The notes beneath the pieces were generated by a model that was not told where the DNA came from, made no database searches, and was given only the letters and a program-made list of their open reading frames with translations. The position numbers were made by a program, and so were the translations under genes. A DNA stretch of 35,104 nucleotides from Moritella sp. PE36. Lineage in GTDB: Bacteria > Pseudomonadota > Gammaproteobacteria > Enterobacterales > Moritellaceae. This document shows, in pieces, positions 7,968 to 15,551 of the stretch. Every line of letters begins with the position of its first letter. The stretch's first letter is position 1. The stretch covers positions 1 to 35,104 of the forward strand of contig NZ_ABCQ01000051.1 in the NCBI RefSeq assembly GCF_000170855.1, read 5' to 3'.

Positions 7968-10208
7968 ATGCCTGTATTAGATGTCGAAGCAAAAACACGA
8001 TCAGCTCAGCAAGTTTTAAATTCAACTAAAGCTACAGATAAACCTGAAGCCGTTAGGTTAAACGATGTCGAGAAATTAGTTGATGCCGTACTTGCCGAAG
8101 TTGGAAACCATATTGTCTTGGGACTGCCGATAGCAATTGGCAAAGCTATTACGTTTAGCAATGCGTTATATCAACGCGCAAAGGCTGATCCAAGTATCAC
8201 GTTGCAAATTGAAACTGCTATATCGTTGGAAATTCCCCGGGCTAAAACAGATCTTGAAAATAAATTTCTTGCCCCATTTGTCAGTCGTCATTTTGCTGAT
8301 GTGCAAGAACTTGATTATATGAAAGATATTCGAAATAAAACCTTACCAGATAATATTACGGTTTTTGAATTCTTCTTTAAAGCGGGTAGTTTTATAAATC
8401 ACGCACAGCAGCTCAATTACACAAGTACCAATTATACTCATGCTGTTCGAGATTTAATAGATAAAGGGGTTAACGTTGTTGCACAAGTTGTTGCGGAGCG
8501 ACACGTTGATGACGTCACTACATATAGCCTTTGCAGTAACTCAGATTTAGCATTAGATATGATTCCGGTGTTAGAAGAGTTAAAGGTTGTAGAAGGCAGA
8601 AAATTTGTTTGTGTGGGTGAAGTTAATTCTAATATGCCATTTATGCGTAATCATGCTGAAGTCAGTGCTAATACATTTAACTTTATTTTAGAAAGCCAAG
8701 AAAAAGACTATGCATTATTTGCTACCCCTGAAGACGCTATTTCAAACGCAGATCACATGATTGGATTTTATGCGAGTAGTTTGATTAAAGACGGTGGAAC
8801 ACTCCAGCTTGGCATAGGTTCACTTTGTAGTGCACTAAGCTATAGCTTGTTACTCCGCCACCAAAATAATGGACGTTATAATGAAATTTTCAATGATTTA
8901 AAAATTTCAGAGAAATTTCCTATCGTGGCTAAAGTAGGCGATAGAAGTATTTTCAGCCAAGGTTTATACGGATGCAGTGAATTAATGGTAGATGGTTTCA
9001 TGCATTTGTATCAAGCCGGGATCTTAACACGCCAAGTATTTTCTGATGTTTTATTACAATCTTTGCTGAATGATAACGTGATAACCACTGATGTAAACAT
9101 CAATACACTCACCACATTACTTAAGTATAAAGCAATTTCAGCCGAACTCACCACGAAGGATCTCGCTTACCTACAAGAATTAGGGATATTTAAATCGGCA
9201 GTGACTTTGTATCAAAACACGTTATACAGTAATGACGAAAGTTGTATTGCAGATTTGAGTCAAACAGATGCACTTTTGTGGATTGAGCAGCATTGCCTCG
9301 GAGACAAACTTAAAGGTGGCATTGTAATGCATGGCGCCTTCTTTATTGGCCCTAAGGCATTTTATAAAGCACTGAATACAATGACTGAAGATGATCATGC
9401 TAAGTTCTGTATGACAAGTGTGAAGTATGTGAATGATCTGTACGATCATTTCTTGGGTGATCAAAAAATTAAAGCGATGCAACGTAAAGAAGCTCGCTTT
9501 CTTAATTCTGCAATGATGGTGACACTTGATGGTTCCGTGATCTCAGATGGATTAGAAAATGGCCAAGTGGTTAGTGGTGTAGGTGGTCAGTATAATTTTG
9601 TTGCTCAATCTCATCAGATGAAAGATGCCCGATCGATTCTTAAATTACGCAGTACCTGTGTACGAAATGGTAAACTTCAATCCAACGTACTGTTCAACTA
9701 TGGACATAATACAATACCGCGTCAGTTACGTGATATTGTGATTACTGAATATGGTATTGCAGATCTACGAAGCAAACCGGATCACATTGTTTATACCGAG
9801 TTAATTAAAATTTCTGACTCTCGATTTCAGTCTCAATTACTTCAGCAAGCAAAAGGTGCTGGCAAAGTAGCTGCTAATTACCAAATTCCCATCGCATTTT
9901 GTAATAATTTACCTGAGGCGATCACCGATCTTTGTAACAAGCATAAGCAACATGGCGTATTCCCTGAGTACCCACACGGAAGTAGTTTTACTCATGCTGA
10001 GTTGAAACTGATGAAGGCATTAAAGTCATTGAAAAATAAAGGACAGTCGAGAAGGGGTAAGTTAAAGCTGATGTTGCAAGGACTCACGGCAACAAAACCA
10101 ACTGAAGAAATTCAGCAATTGTTAAGTCGTATGGACCTCACTAATCCGGTTAATTTTGCAGAACGTATGGCTCAACGCTTATTGAGTAAAGAATTGCAGA
10201 ACAAATAG
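7968..10208 (+). CDS. Acetyl-CoA hydrolase/CoA-transferase family protein, long form
   Basis: This protein of about 746 residues belongs to the acetyl-CoA hydrolase/4-hydroxybutyrate CoA-transferase family. The C-terminal half carries the family signatures: VVSGVGGQYNF (starting near residue 534), the GHNTIPRQLRDIVITEYGIADLR stretch that closes the CoA-transferase fold, and a basic tail. Upstream are GGTLQLGIGSL and the VGEVNSNMPF stretch typical of the N-terminal domain. It is longer than the usual ~430-500 residues, with an extended N-terminal region (1-100) and an insertion around 370-440. The frame opens at ATG 7962, but ATG 7968 is better spaced from AAAAGG. It probably moves or releases CoA between short organic acids; which acids is not evident. 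It appears monocistronic. Confidence 0.85.
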   Translation: MPVLDVEAKTRSAQQVLNSTKATDKPEAVRLNDVEKLVDAVLAEVGNHIVLGLPIAIGKAITFSNALYQRAKADPSITLQIETAISLEIPRAKTDLENKFLAPFVSRHFADVQELDYMKDIRNKTLPDNITVFEFFFKAGSFINHAQQLNYTSTNYTHAVRDLIDKGVNVVAQVVAERHVDDVTTYSLCSNSDLALDMIPVLEELKVVEGRKFVCVGEVNSNMPFMRNHAEVSANTFNFILESQEKDYALFATPEDAISNADHMIGFYASSLIKDGGTLQLGIGSLCSALSYSLLLRHQNNGRYNEIFNDLKISEKFPIVAKVGDRSIFSQGLYGCSELMVDGFMHLYQAGILTRQVFSDVLLQSLLNDNVITTDVNINTLTTLLKYKAISAELTTKDLAYLQELGIFKSAVTLYQNTLYSNDESCIADLSQTDALLWIEQHCLGDKLKGGIVMHGAFFIGPKAFYKALNTMTEDDHAKFCMTSVKYVNDLYDHFLGDQKIKAMQRKEARFLNSAMMVTLDGSVISDGLENGQVVSGVGGQYNFVAQSHQMKDARSILKLRSTCVRNGKLQSNVLFNYGHNTIPRQLRDIVITEYGIADLRSKPDHIVYTELIKISDSRFQSQLLQQAKGAGKVAANYQIPIAFCNNLPEAITDLCNKHKQHGVFPEYPHGSSFTHAELKLMKALKSLKNKGQSRRGKLKLMLQGLTATKPTEEIQQLLSRMDLTNPVNFAERMAQRLLSKELQNK

Positions 10209-10253
10209 TGCATATTCATAAGTTAGCTTAATCACTAAGTATTTATAGGTAGT

Positions 10254-10285
10254 TCTGTTAAACTGATCGTCATCAGTTTAACAGA
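10254..10285. promoter_or_regulatory. Perfect 14-bp inverted repeat with FNR-like core before nrfG
   Basis: The arms TCTGTTAAACTGAT (10254-10267) and ATCAGTTTAACAGA (10272-10285) are perfect complements around the four-base spacer CGTC. No T-run follows on either strand, so it is not a standard intrinsic terminator. The centre reads CTGAT-CGTC-ATCAG, an 8/10 match to the FNR consensus TTGAT-N4-ATCAA. The right arm ends 12 bases before the nrfG ATG (10298) and therefore overlaps the ribosome-binding region, so it could act as a protein operator or as an RNA hairpin affecting translation. Confidence 0.6.
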
Positions 10286-10297
10286 TGAAAATTGACT

Positions 10298-10879
10298 ATG
10301 AATAAATTTTTATGGACGCCGATTATCACTTCAGTTCTGATTGTCGGCAGTGCGACTAGTTACTATTTATTGAGCGATTATCAGCGGCTAGAGACGCAAC
10401 AAGCGCTAATAGCGGCTGCTCCTTTCGAACAACTTTCTGCGTCTGAAATAAGTGATAAGCGTATTTTAACGCTGCAAGATAAGCTTTACGATGATAAGCA
10501 GAATGCCAAACTTTGGTTTCAACTCGGTAATGCTTACCTGTATAACGGCGAGTATGATAATGCTTTGTTAGTGTTTGATTATTCAATTCGGTTAACGACA
10601 GAACCAACGGCAATACATTATTCAGCAAAAGCATCTGCGTTGTATTACGCGCGCGGCCAGCATTTAACCGCAGAGGTTAAAGCGCTGCTTGACCAAGCAT
10701 TATCACTTGAACCCAACAACCAAACGGCACTGATGATGTTAGCGGCAAATGAATTTATGAATGTGCGGTATCAACATGCAATCGACCTCTGGGTGCAATT
10801 ACTCGATTCTGATCAGCAAGGATTAGACAGGGTTTCAATTATTAATTCAATTAATCAAGCCAAGCAATTTATTAAATAA
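10298..10879 (+). CDS. nrfG: NrfG, TPR subunit of the nitrite-reductase haem lyase
   Basis: This protein of about 193 residues has an N-terminal membrane anchor (about 4-24) followed by a tetratricopeptide domain. It matches NrfG in order and wording: LQDKLYDDKQNAKLWFQLG, YNGEYDNALLVFDYSIRL, ALYYARGQHLTAEVKALLDQAL and TALMMLAANEFM. NrfG is the helper of the CcmF-like lyase NrfE that presents the NrfA C-terminus so that haem can be attached to the special CxxCK site. The frame opens at TTG 10292, but ATG 10298 is the natural start. Unlike E. coli, where nrfG ends the nrf operon, here it stands alone and is convergent with nrfA. Its upstream region carries a long perfect palindrome. Confidence 0.88.
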   Translation: MNKFLWTPIITSVLIVGSATSYYLLSDYQRLETQQALIAAAPFEQLSASEISDKRILTLQDKLYDDKQNAKLWFQLGNAYLYNGEYDNALLVFDYSIRLTTEPTAIHYSAKASALYYARGQHLTAEVKALLDQALSLEPNNQTALMMLAANEFMNVRYQHAIDLWVQLLDSDQQGLDRVSIINSINQAKQFIK

Positions 10880-10885
10880 TGATGA

Positions 10886-10933
10886 ATACCAATCACGATA
10901 AATAGTTGATCACTTATTTAACGCAATTGGTAT
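10886..10933. repeat. Imperfect palindromic unit (ATACCAAT ... ATTGGTAT)
   Basis: The ends ATACCAAT (10886) and ATTGGTAT (ending 10933) are perfect complements, and the inside (GATAAATAG ... CTTATTTAAC) is largely self-complementary around TGATCA. The 48-base unit lies just after nrfG. It has the look of a dispersed intergenic palindrome of the REP or MITE type. I see no second full copy in this window, so repetition in the genome is not shown. Confidence 0.5.
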
Positions 10934-10982
10934 CACCACTTTGGCTTGTCGTCATTCAGTTATCTCATTATTGATTAAGAAA

Positions 10983-11011
10983 AAAAATGCCGACATCAAG
11001 TCGGCATTTTT
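10983..11011. terminator. Bidirectional intrinsic terminator between nrfG and nrfA
   Basis: A 12-bp perfect stem, AAAAATGCCGAC (10983-10994) and GTCGGCATTTTT (11000-11011), encloses the loop ATCAA. A-run and T-run flank the GC-rich stem, so it can terminate both nrfG (plus) and nrfA (minus), whose stop codon is 22 bases away. Confidence 0.92.
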
Positions 11012-11032
11012 GTCATTACCAATGTTCAGTAA

Positions 11033-12469
11033 TTAATAAGTTGCTTCACGTTTTTCTGCTTCAGCTTCCCATTTTGGCACAAGTGTTTTCAAGAACTCTG
11101 CTTTCTCTTTATGCATCTTGTCCATGTCCATACCAAGTGCTTGTTGTGCAAGTTCTTTGGTTGAGATATCAGGGATCTCGATTGGATCGGTAATCCCTTT
11201 CTTAGCCAGTAGGCGAATTAATTGAGTTCGTGCATCTGTCGCACGGTCTAACGCTGTACCTAATACACGTAGAGCAACTTCTGGTGCATGCATATGTACA
11301 CCATGAGATGCAATCGCATAATCCCAACGCCATTGTGCATGACGGATATTGAGTTGGATTTCATCCATCTCAGCCTGTGTTGCACCGGCTTCCCATGCTG
11401 CTTTCGCTTCAAAGTGTGCTGCGATGATTTGCTTTTCTGCCAACAGTTTCATCTCAGTCACTTGATCTTTACGTGTTTTGACCACGTCTTGTAGCATTTC
11501 TTTACTTTGGGTATGACAGTTTGCACACGTATCTTGGAAACGATCAAATGGGTTACCTACTTTGTGGTCGGTAAATACAGTACCATCCGCATTTTTTACT
11601 TTTGGCATATGGCAATCAACACACGTTACGTTATTTTTACCATGGATACCTTCACGCCATGTTTCATAACCTGGATGCTGTGCTTTTAACATTGGCGTTT
11701 TAGACACTGCATGTGTCCAATCTTTGAAACCAATCTCGTCATAGTATTCTTCCATTTGGTCAACTGTGGTACCTTTATCCCATGGGAATTTTACGGCTTT
11801 AGTTGGACCTGTGAAATAGTACTCAACGTGGCATTGCGCACAAACTTGCGCTTGTTGATCAAGGCGACCTTGCTCTTTAAATGGCTTACCAATTACTTCC
11901 ATTGCTCGTTCAACGTGTGGACGAGTCAATTTAAGTGCGGGTTCTCCATTTTTAAATGCGTCGCTACGGGTATCATGACAATCGGCACAACCAATGGCAT
12001 TAACAATCTCAGCACCCCCTTTCGCCCATTTACCTGAGAAGTAAGCATCTTCACCATTTTGTTCAATAAAGCGCGCTACATCAGGGCTTTTACAACTCCA
12101 GCAAGACATAACCATAGGGCCATTTTTAGCATTAGTTGGTCCTCCTGTACGTAGGGTATTACGAATATCATCAATGGCATAGAAATGACCACGGGCTTTA
12201 TTATAGTCTTTAGAAAAACCATAACCGGCCCACATGATGACCATATTTGGATCACCTTGTAATGCATCTTCTATTTCTTTGCTTTCACTGGTCGCTTTCC
12301 ACGTTTTGTATTGATCCGGATGTGCTTGTTGGAACTTTTCATTACGTGGTTCTAATTGTTCTGTTATTTGATCCGCAGCAAATGCCGTTGTACTCATACT
12401 AAGTAATAGTGATGCAAATACAGCGGCTACGCTTGACGTTGGCTTTAGAGTTTTAAATACACTAACCAT
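11033..12469 (-). CDS. nrfA: Cytochrome c552 nitrite reductase, ammonia-forming
   Basis: NrfA reduces nitrite to ammonium with six electrons in the periplasm. The 478-residue precursor has a Sec signal peptide ending in TAFA|A. It has the expected five haem sites: the catalytic C123-W-S-C126-K127, where lysine replaces the usual histidine ligand, and four CxxCH sites (CADCH, CAQCH, CVDCH, CANCH). The late [12 protein letters not shown] stretch and the HGVH ligand region are also typical. Length equals that of the E. coli enzyme. The start ATG 12469 is preceded by GGAGACAAC. It is divergent from nrfBCD, so the 652-base spacer carries both promoters, and a terminator follows the gene. Haem insertion at the CxxCK site should need nrfE, nrfF and nrfG, all present here. 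Confidence 0.97.
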   Translation of the reverse strand: MVSVFKTLKPTSSVAAVFASLLLSMSTTAFAADQITEQLEPRNEKFQQAHPDQYKTWKATSESKEIEDALQGDPNMVIMWAGYGFSKDYNKARGHFYAIDDIRNTLRTGGPTNAKNGPMVMSCWSCKSPDVARFIEQNGEDAYFSGKWAKGGAEIVNAIGCADCHDTRSDAFKNGEPALKLTRPHVERAMEVIGKPFKEQGRLDQQAQVCAQCHVEYYFTGPTKAVKFPWDKGTTVDQMEEYYDEIGFKDWTHAVSKTPMLKAQHPGYETWREGIHGKNNVTCVDCHMPKVKNADGTVFTDHKVGNPFDRFQDTCANCHTQSKEMLQDVVKTRKDQVTEMKLLAEKQIIAAHFEAKAAWEAGATQAEMDEIQLNIRHAQWRWDYAIASHGVHMHAPEVALRVLGTALDRATDARTQLIRLLAKKGITDPIEIPDISTKELAQQALGMDMDKMHKEKAEFLKTLVPKWEAEAEKREATY

Positions 12470-13121
12470 GTTGTCTCCAATTATTAATTATTTAGATTGA
12501 CCAAGCGTTGTGAGAGTGGCAACAAATAAGAATTGGAAACGTATCTATATATTTTAATTTAATCTTTCATGTCAGAAGGATTATTTTAAAACATATAATT
12601 ACGTTATTTAAAATATCTCAAATATACCTATATATAAATAAAAACCGCCGCTTACTCTCTTGTTTATTGTTCTCGATCAAGATTATTAAAATAATAAATA
12701 ATGTGTTTTCATTATCCCCAAATAAGTACGAAAAAAGATGGTCAAAGAGTAGGCTATACAGTAAATGACACACCTTGACATTTATTTACATTTTAATAAC
12801 ATATGTTAGTCTTTTTAAAACATGGGCTTATGAGTTTGTTGACGTATATCTCAAATATCGAATTAACTCGTTGTAGGTATGGGTTATTTGTTTTTAATTT
12901 TCCAGTTTTAAAATATAGTGAACTCGTTAAGCGTTGTGGCTGGCACTGTAAATAAGAATTATTCTTAATAAGAATTAGTATTACTCAGTAAAACAAATAA
13001 TTGATAAGTTGAAATAACTTTTAATTTAAAAACATGTTTTGTCTGAATGATTAAACTAACGAAAATTAAAATGTGTTTTTAATTAATACACATTTTTATA
13101 ATTCTCATAGAAGGATGCAAA
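12470..13121. promoter_or_regulatory. Divergent nrfA/nrfB control region
   Basis: This spacer of 652 bases is very AT-rich and has no convincing ORF. It must hold the nrfA and nrfB promoters. A possible minus-10/minus-35 pair on the plus strand is TTGACA (12776-12781) and TAACAT 16 bases later, but with this base composition chance matches are likely. The size suggests several regulators or long leaders. Confidence 0.45.
12667..12680. promoter_or_regulatory. Putative FNR/CRP-family site upstream of nrfA
   Basis: TTGTT-CTCG-ATCAA matches the FNR consensus TTGAT-N4-ATCAA at 9 of 10 conserved positions. It lies about 200 bases upstream of the nrfA start in the divergent control region, where anaerobic activation by FNR is expected from the known biology of nrf operons. 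The distance implies a long nrfA leader. Confidence 0.5.
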
Positions 13122-13727
13122 ATGGGTAATGTAAAATTAGCCATACGTACAACGATTAGCTTTCTGCTCTTCATATGTATCTATGGTTTTAATTTCAGTG
13201 CTGCAGCAGAGTCGCCAGATCACTTGGTCATTAATGCAAGCACTGATAGTCGACACGAAGTGACGTTTAATCGCGACAGTGATGATGCTTGTACACAATG
13301 CCATAAGGATTCGAAAGAAACACGCCAGGGTACACATGGTGAAAAAGTCGTAGCAGAACTAGGCAGAGACCTTAAATGCGTTGAATGCCATAACACGGTG
13401 GGTCCCAACCATCGTGAAAATGCGTCGCAAGTCACCAAATTCTCATCCGCTCAATCTGAAATCGGCACACATAAAAATCTGCTTGATTTTGGCGCTATTT
13501 TAAAAGCGACGGGCAATTGTACTGAATGTCATACATCAGAAAAATTACAAGAAAAAACCTGGGTACATGATGTACATGCGAAAAAAGCCACGTGTTCGTC
13601 TTGCCATGTGATCCATGCCGACGGTGAGAAAGAAGGTATGCAAGCGCTAGAACGTAAGGAACAAATTGCGCAATGCGTCGATTGTCATAAAGACTTTAAC
13701 TTGAAAAAAGAAGATAAGGGAGAATGA
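13122..13727 (+). CDS. nrfB: NrfB, pentahaem c-type cytochrome
   Basis: This 201-residue periplasmic protein has a Sec signal peptide (about 1-30, ending SAAA) and five CxxCH haem sites: CTQCH starting at residue 57, then CVECH, CTECH, CSSCH and CVDCH. NrfB passes electrons from the NrfCD quinol oxidase to NrfA. The start is supported by AAGGATGCAAA directly upstream. The tail is lysine-rich. It heads a plus-strand run with nrfC (start two bases after the nrfB stop) and nrfD. Confidence 0.95.
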   Translation: MGNVKLAIRTTISFLLFICIYGFNFSAAAESPDHLVINASTDSRHEVTFNRDSDDACTQCHKDSKETRQGTHGEKVVAELGRDLKCVECHNTVGPNHRENASQVTKFSSAQSEIGTHKNLLDFGAILKATGNCTECHTSEKLQEKTWVHDVHAKKATCSSCHVIHADGEKEGMQALERKEQIAQCVDCHKDFNLKKEDKGE

Positions 13728-13728
13728 C

Positions 13729-14415
13729 ATGGCCTGTTCTAGACGAAATTTATTAATTGGTGCTGGTGCGGTAATTTTTACGACTGGCGTCTCTAAAATT
13801 GCGCTAGCCAAAAAATCATTAGTTGCTACGCAAGAAGTCGGTGATAAACGCTACGGAATGGTTTTTGACGAAACGGCTTGTATTGGTTGTACAGCTTGTA
13901 CCGATGCGTGTCGTGAAGTGAACAATGTACCGGAAGGCGTGTCACGTTTAAAAATTGAACGCAGTGCGCCGATGGGTGAGTATCCAGATGTTGATTACAC
14001 ATTCAATCGTGTTTCTTGTCAGCACTGTGATAATGCGCCTTGTGTCACTGTTTGTCCGACGGGTGCTTCGTATGTTGATTTAAAAACAGGCATTGTCGAT
14101 GTTCATAGCGATAAGTGTGTTGGTTGTGGTTATTGCTTAGCGGCTTGTCCGTATCAAGTACGATTCTTTAATCCAGAAACAAAATCTGCAGATAAATGTA
14201 ATTTCTGTCGTGATACTAATTTAAAAGCCGGGAAATTGCCTGCTTGCGTTGAATCATGTCCGACTAAAGCATTGACCTTTGGTGATCTGAACGATCCTGC
14301 GAGTGAGATAAATAAAGTCATTGCCAGTAATGCCGTTTATCGCTCGAAAGTAGAATTAGGTACGGAGCCAAAACTGTATAAAGTGGCGGATACAAAAGGG
14401 GAGATAAAACGATGA
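13729..14415 (+). CDS. nrfC: NrfC, four-cluster ferredoxin subunit of quinol:NrfB oxidoreductase
   Basis: This 228-residue protein begins with a Tat signal (SRRNLLIGAGAVIF) and contains four cysteine groups typical of DmsB/NrfC-type proteins with four [4Fe-4S] clusters: CIGCTACTDAC, CQHCDNAPCVTVC, CVGCGYCLAAC and CNFC ... CVESC. It should sit on the periplasmic face of the inner membrane, bound to NrfD, and hand electrons to NrfB. AAGGGAGAATGAC precedes its ATG. The stop overlaps the nrfD start (ATGA at 14412). Confidence 0.95.
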   Translation: MACSRRNLLIGAGAVIFTTGVSKIALAKKSLVATQEVGDKRYGMVFDETACIGCTACTDACREVNNVPEGVSRLKIERSAPMGEYPDVDYTFNRVSCQHCDNAPCVTVCPTGASYVDLKTGIVDVHSDKCVGCGYCLAACPYQVRFFNPETKSADKCNFCRDTNLKAGKLPACVESCPTKALTFGDLNDPASEINKVIASNAVYRSKVELGTEPKLYKVADTKGEIKR

Positions 14416-15380
14416 ATACATTTGTAAGTGCGTTTACGTTTGATTCATTGGTGTGGGACTGGATCATTGCGGTATACCTGTTTTTAACCGGGATGTCGGC
14501 GGGTATGGTGTTAATTGCGATTCATTTGAAACGCAAGGTCATTGAAGGTAAAGCATCCGCTAATGGTATTATCAAAGCAACGGCAATTTTAGCGCCGCTG
14601 GGGATCATGTCCGGCTTAGTCATTTTGATTTTCCACTTAACTAAACCCTTAGCATTCTGGAAGATCTTAGTTTACTTCAATCCCACCTCCGTGATGTCGA
14701 TGGGCGTGATTTTATTCCAAGTTTATATGATGATTTTATTTACTTGGATTGCCATCATGTTTAAAGATGAATTAGCGGTATTACTGCAGAAGTTATTCAA
14801 AGGTCGCTTTGATTTTGTCAATCCGATAGTAGATAAACTGGCTAAATTTGAAAATGCTCTAGAGCTATTTTTAGCACTGCTTGCTGTTATGTTAGCGGCT
14901 TATACTGGCTTTTTATTATCGGCATTGAAAACTTATCCGATGTTAAATAATCCGGTATTACCTGTGTTATTTATCTTCTCTAGCGTGTCATCGGGTGCTG
15001 CTGCCTGTTTAATGCTTGGTATTGTTGGATTTAAAGAATCATTCCACAGTAAAAGTGTGCAATGGATCCATGGTATTGAACGTCCTGTCGTGGTATTCGA
15101 ACTGTTTGTATTGCTCACCTTTTTTACGGGCCTTATCTTTGGTGGCGGTCAGAAAGAAATGGCTGCGATGGCCGCGATTGGCGGCGGTTTTTGGGCATCA
15201 TGGTTCTGGTACGGTGTCGTCGGTGCCGGTATGTTAATGCCATTAGCGTTAAACTTTTTTGTGCCAGCACAGTCTCGTCAAAACAAAGCGTTTGTATTGT
15301 TAGTGACATCACTCAGCCTTGCTGGTGTGTTAATGCTACGTACATTTATTTTGTATGCGGGACAGATGACAGTTGTTTAA
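14412..15380 (+). CDS. nrfD: NrfD, integral-membrane quinol-oxidising subunit
   Basis: This 322-residue polytopic protein of the NrfD/PsrC family has eight or nine membrane segments. Typical pieces are WDWIIAVYLFLTGMSAGMVLIAIH at the N-terminus, KPLAFWKILVYFNPTSVMSMG, SSGAAACLMLG and the last segment LMLRTFILYAGQMTV. It oxidises menaquinol or ubiquinol and feeds NrfC. The four-base overlap with nrfC indicates coupling. The next gene, nrfE, is separated by 171 bases that carry tandem repeats and a terminator-like hairpin. Confidence 0.95.
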   Translation: MNTFVSAFTFDSLVWDWIIAVYLFLTGMSAGMVLIAIHLKRKVIEGKASANGIIKATAILAPLGIMSGLVILIFHLTKPLAFWKILVYFNPTSVMSMGVILFQVYMMILFTWIAIMFKDELAVLLQKLFKGRFDFVNPIVDKLAKFENALELFLALLAVMLAAYTGFLLSALKTYPMLNNPVLPVLFIFSSVSSGAAACLMLGIVGFKESFHSKSVQWIHGIERPVVVFELFVLLTFFTGLIFGGGQKEMAAMAAIGGGFWASWFWYGVVGAGMLMPLALNFFVPAQSRQNKAFVLLVTSLSLAGVLMLRTFILYAGQMTVV

Positions 15381-15451
15381 CTGTTCGTTACTGATAACTG
15401 ACTATCACTTAAGAATTATCTTATTGTGTTATTAACGGTTGTCTTAAATCA

Positions 15452-15508
15452 AAGTTAATATCTTGGGCATAAGTTAATGTCTTAAGTACAAGTTAATGAC
15501 TTATATAA
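15452..15508 (+). repeat. Three 19-bp tandem repeats between nrfD and nrfE
   Basis: The units start at 15452, 15471 and 15490, exactly 19 bases apart. They begin AAGTTAATATCTT, AAGTTAATGTCTT and AAGTTAATGACTT; the 8 bases AAGTTAAT are invariant and the rest varies. A fourth, weaker unit may precede them at 15433. Two helical turns per unit would place bound proteins on the same DNA face. An FNR-like TTGTC-TTAA-ATCAA (15439-15452, 8/10) abuts the array. Confidence 0.7.
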
Positions 15509-15511
15509 AGT

Positions 15512-15544
15512 AAGAGGGTTCATTAGGACTCTCTTTGTTTTTTT
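15512..15544 (+). terminator. Intrinsic terminator / attenuator just before nrfE
   Basis: The stem AAGAGGGTTC (15512-15521) with GGACTCTCTT (15526-15535) pairs over ten positions, two of them G-U type, around the tetraloop ATTA. It is followed by T, G and seven T. This is a standard intrinsic terminator shape on the plus strand. It ends only 7 bases before ATG 15552, leaving no room for a promoter between it and nrfE, so nrfE transcripts must cross it. It may be a regulated attenuator. Confidence 0.75.
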
Positions 15545-15551
15545 ATTATCT

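Noticed and set aside
11711-12037. Plus-strand open frames opposite nrfA
   Set aside because: They are antisense to the pentahaem coding sequence, have no motifs and no ribosome-binding sites.
12776-12803. Sigma-70-type promoter for nrfB in the nrfA/nrfB spacer
   Set aside because: TTGACA with TAACAT at 16 bases is a fair match, but it lies over 300 bases from nrfB and the region is so AT-rich that chance matches are expected.
15433-15508. CRISPR array
   Set aside because: Units are only 19 bases, follow each other without spacers, and there are no cas genes.
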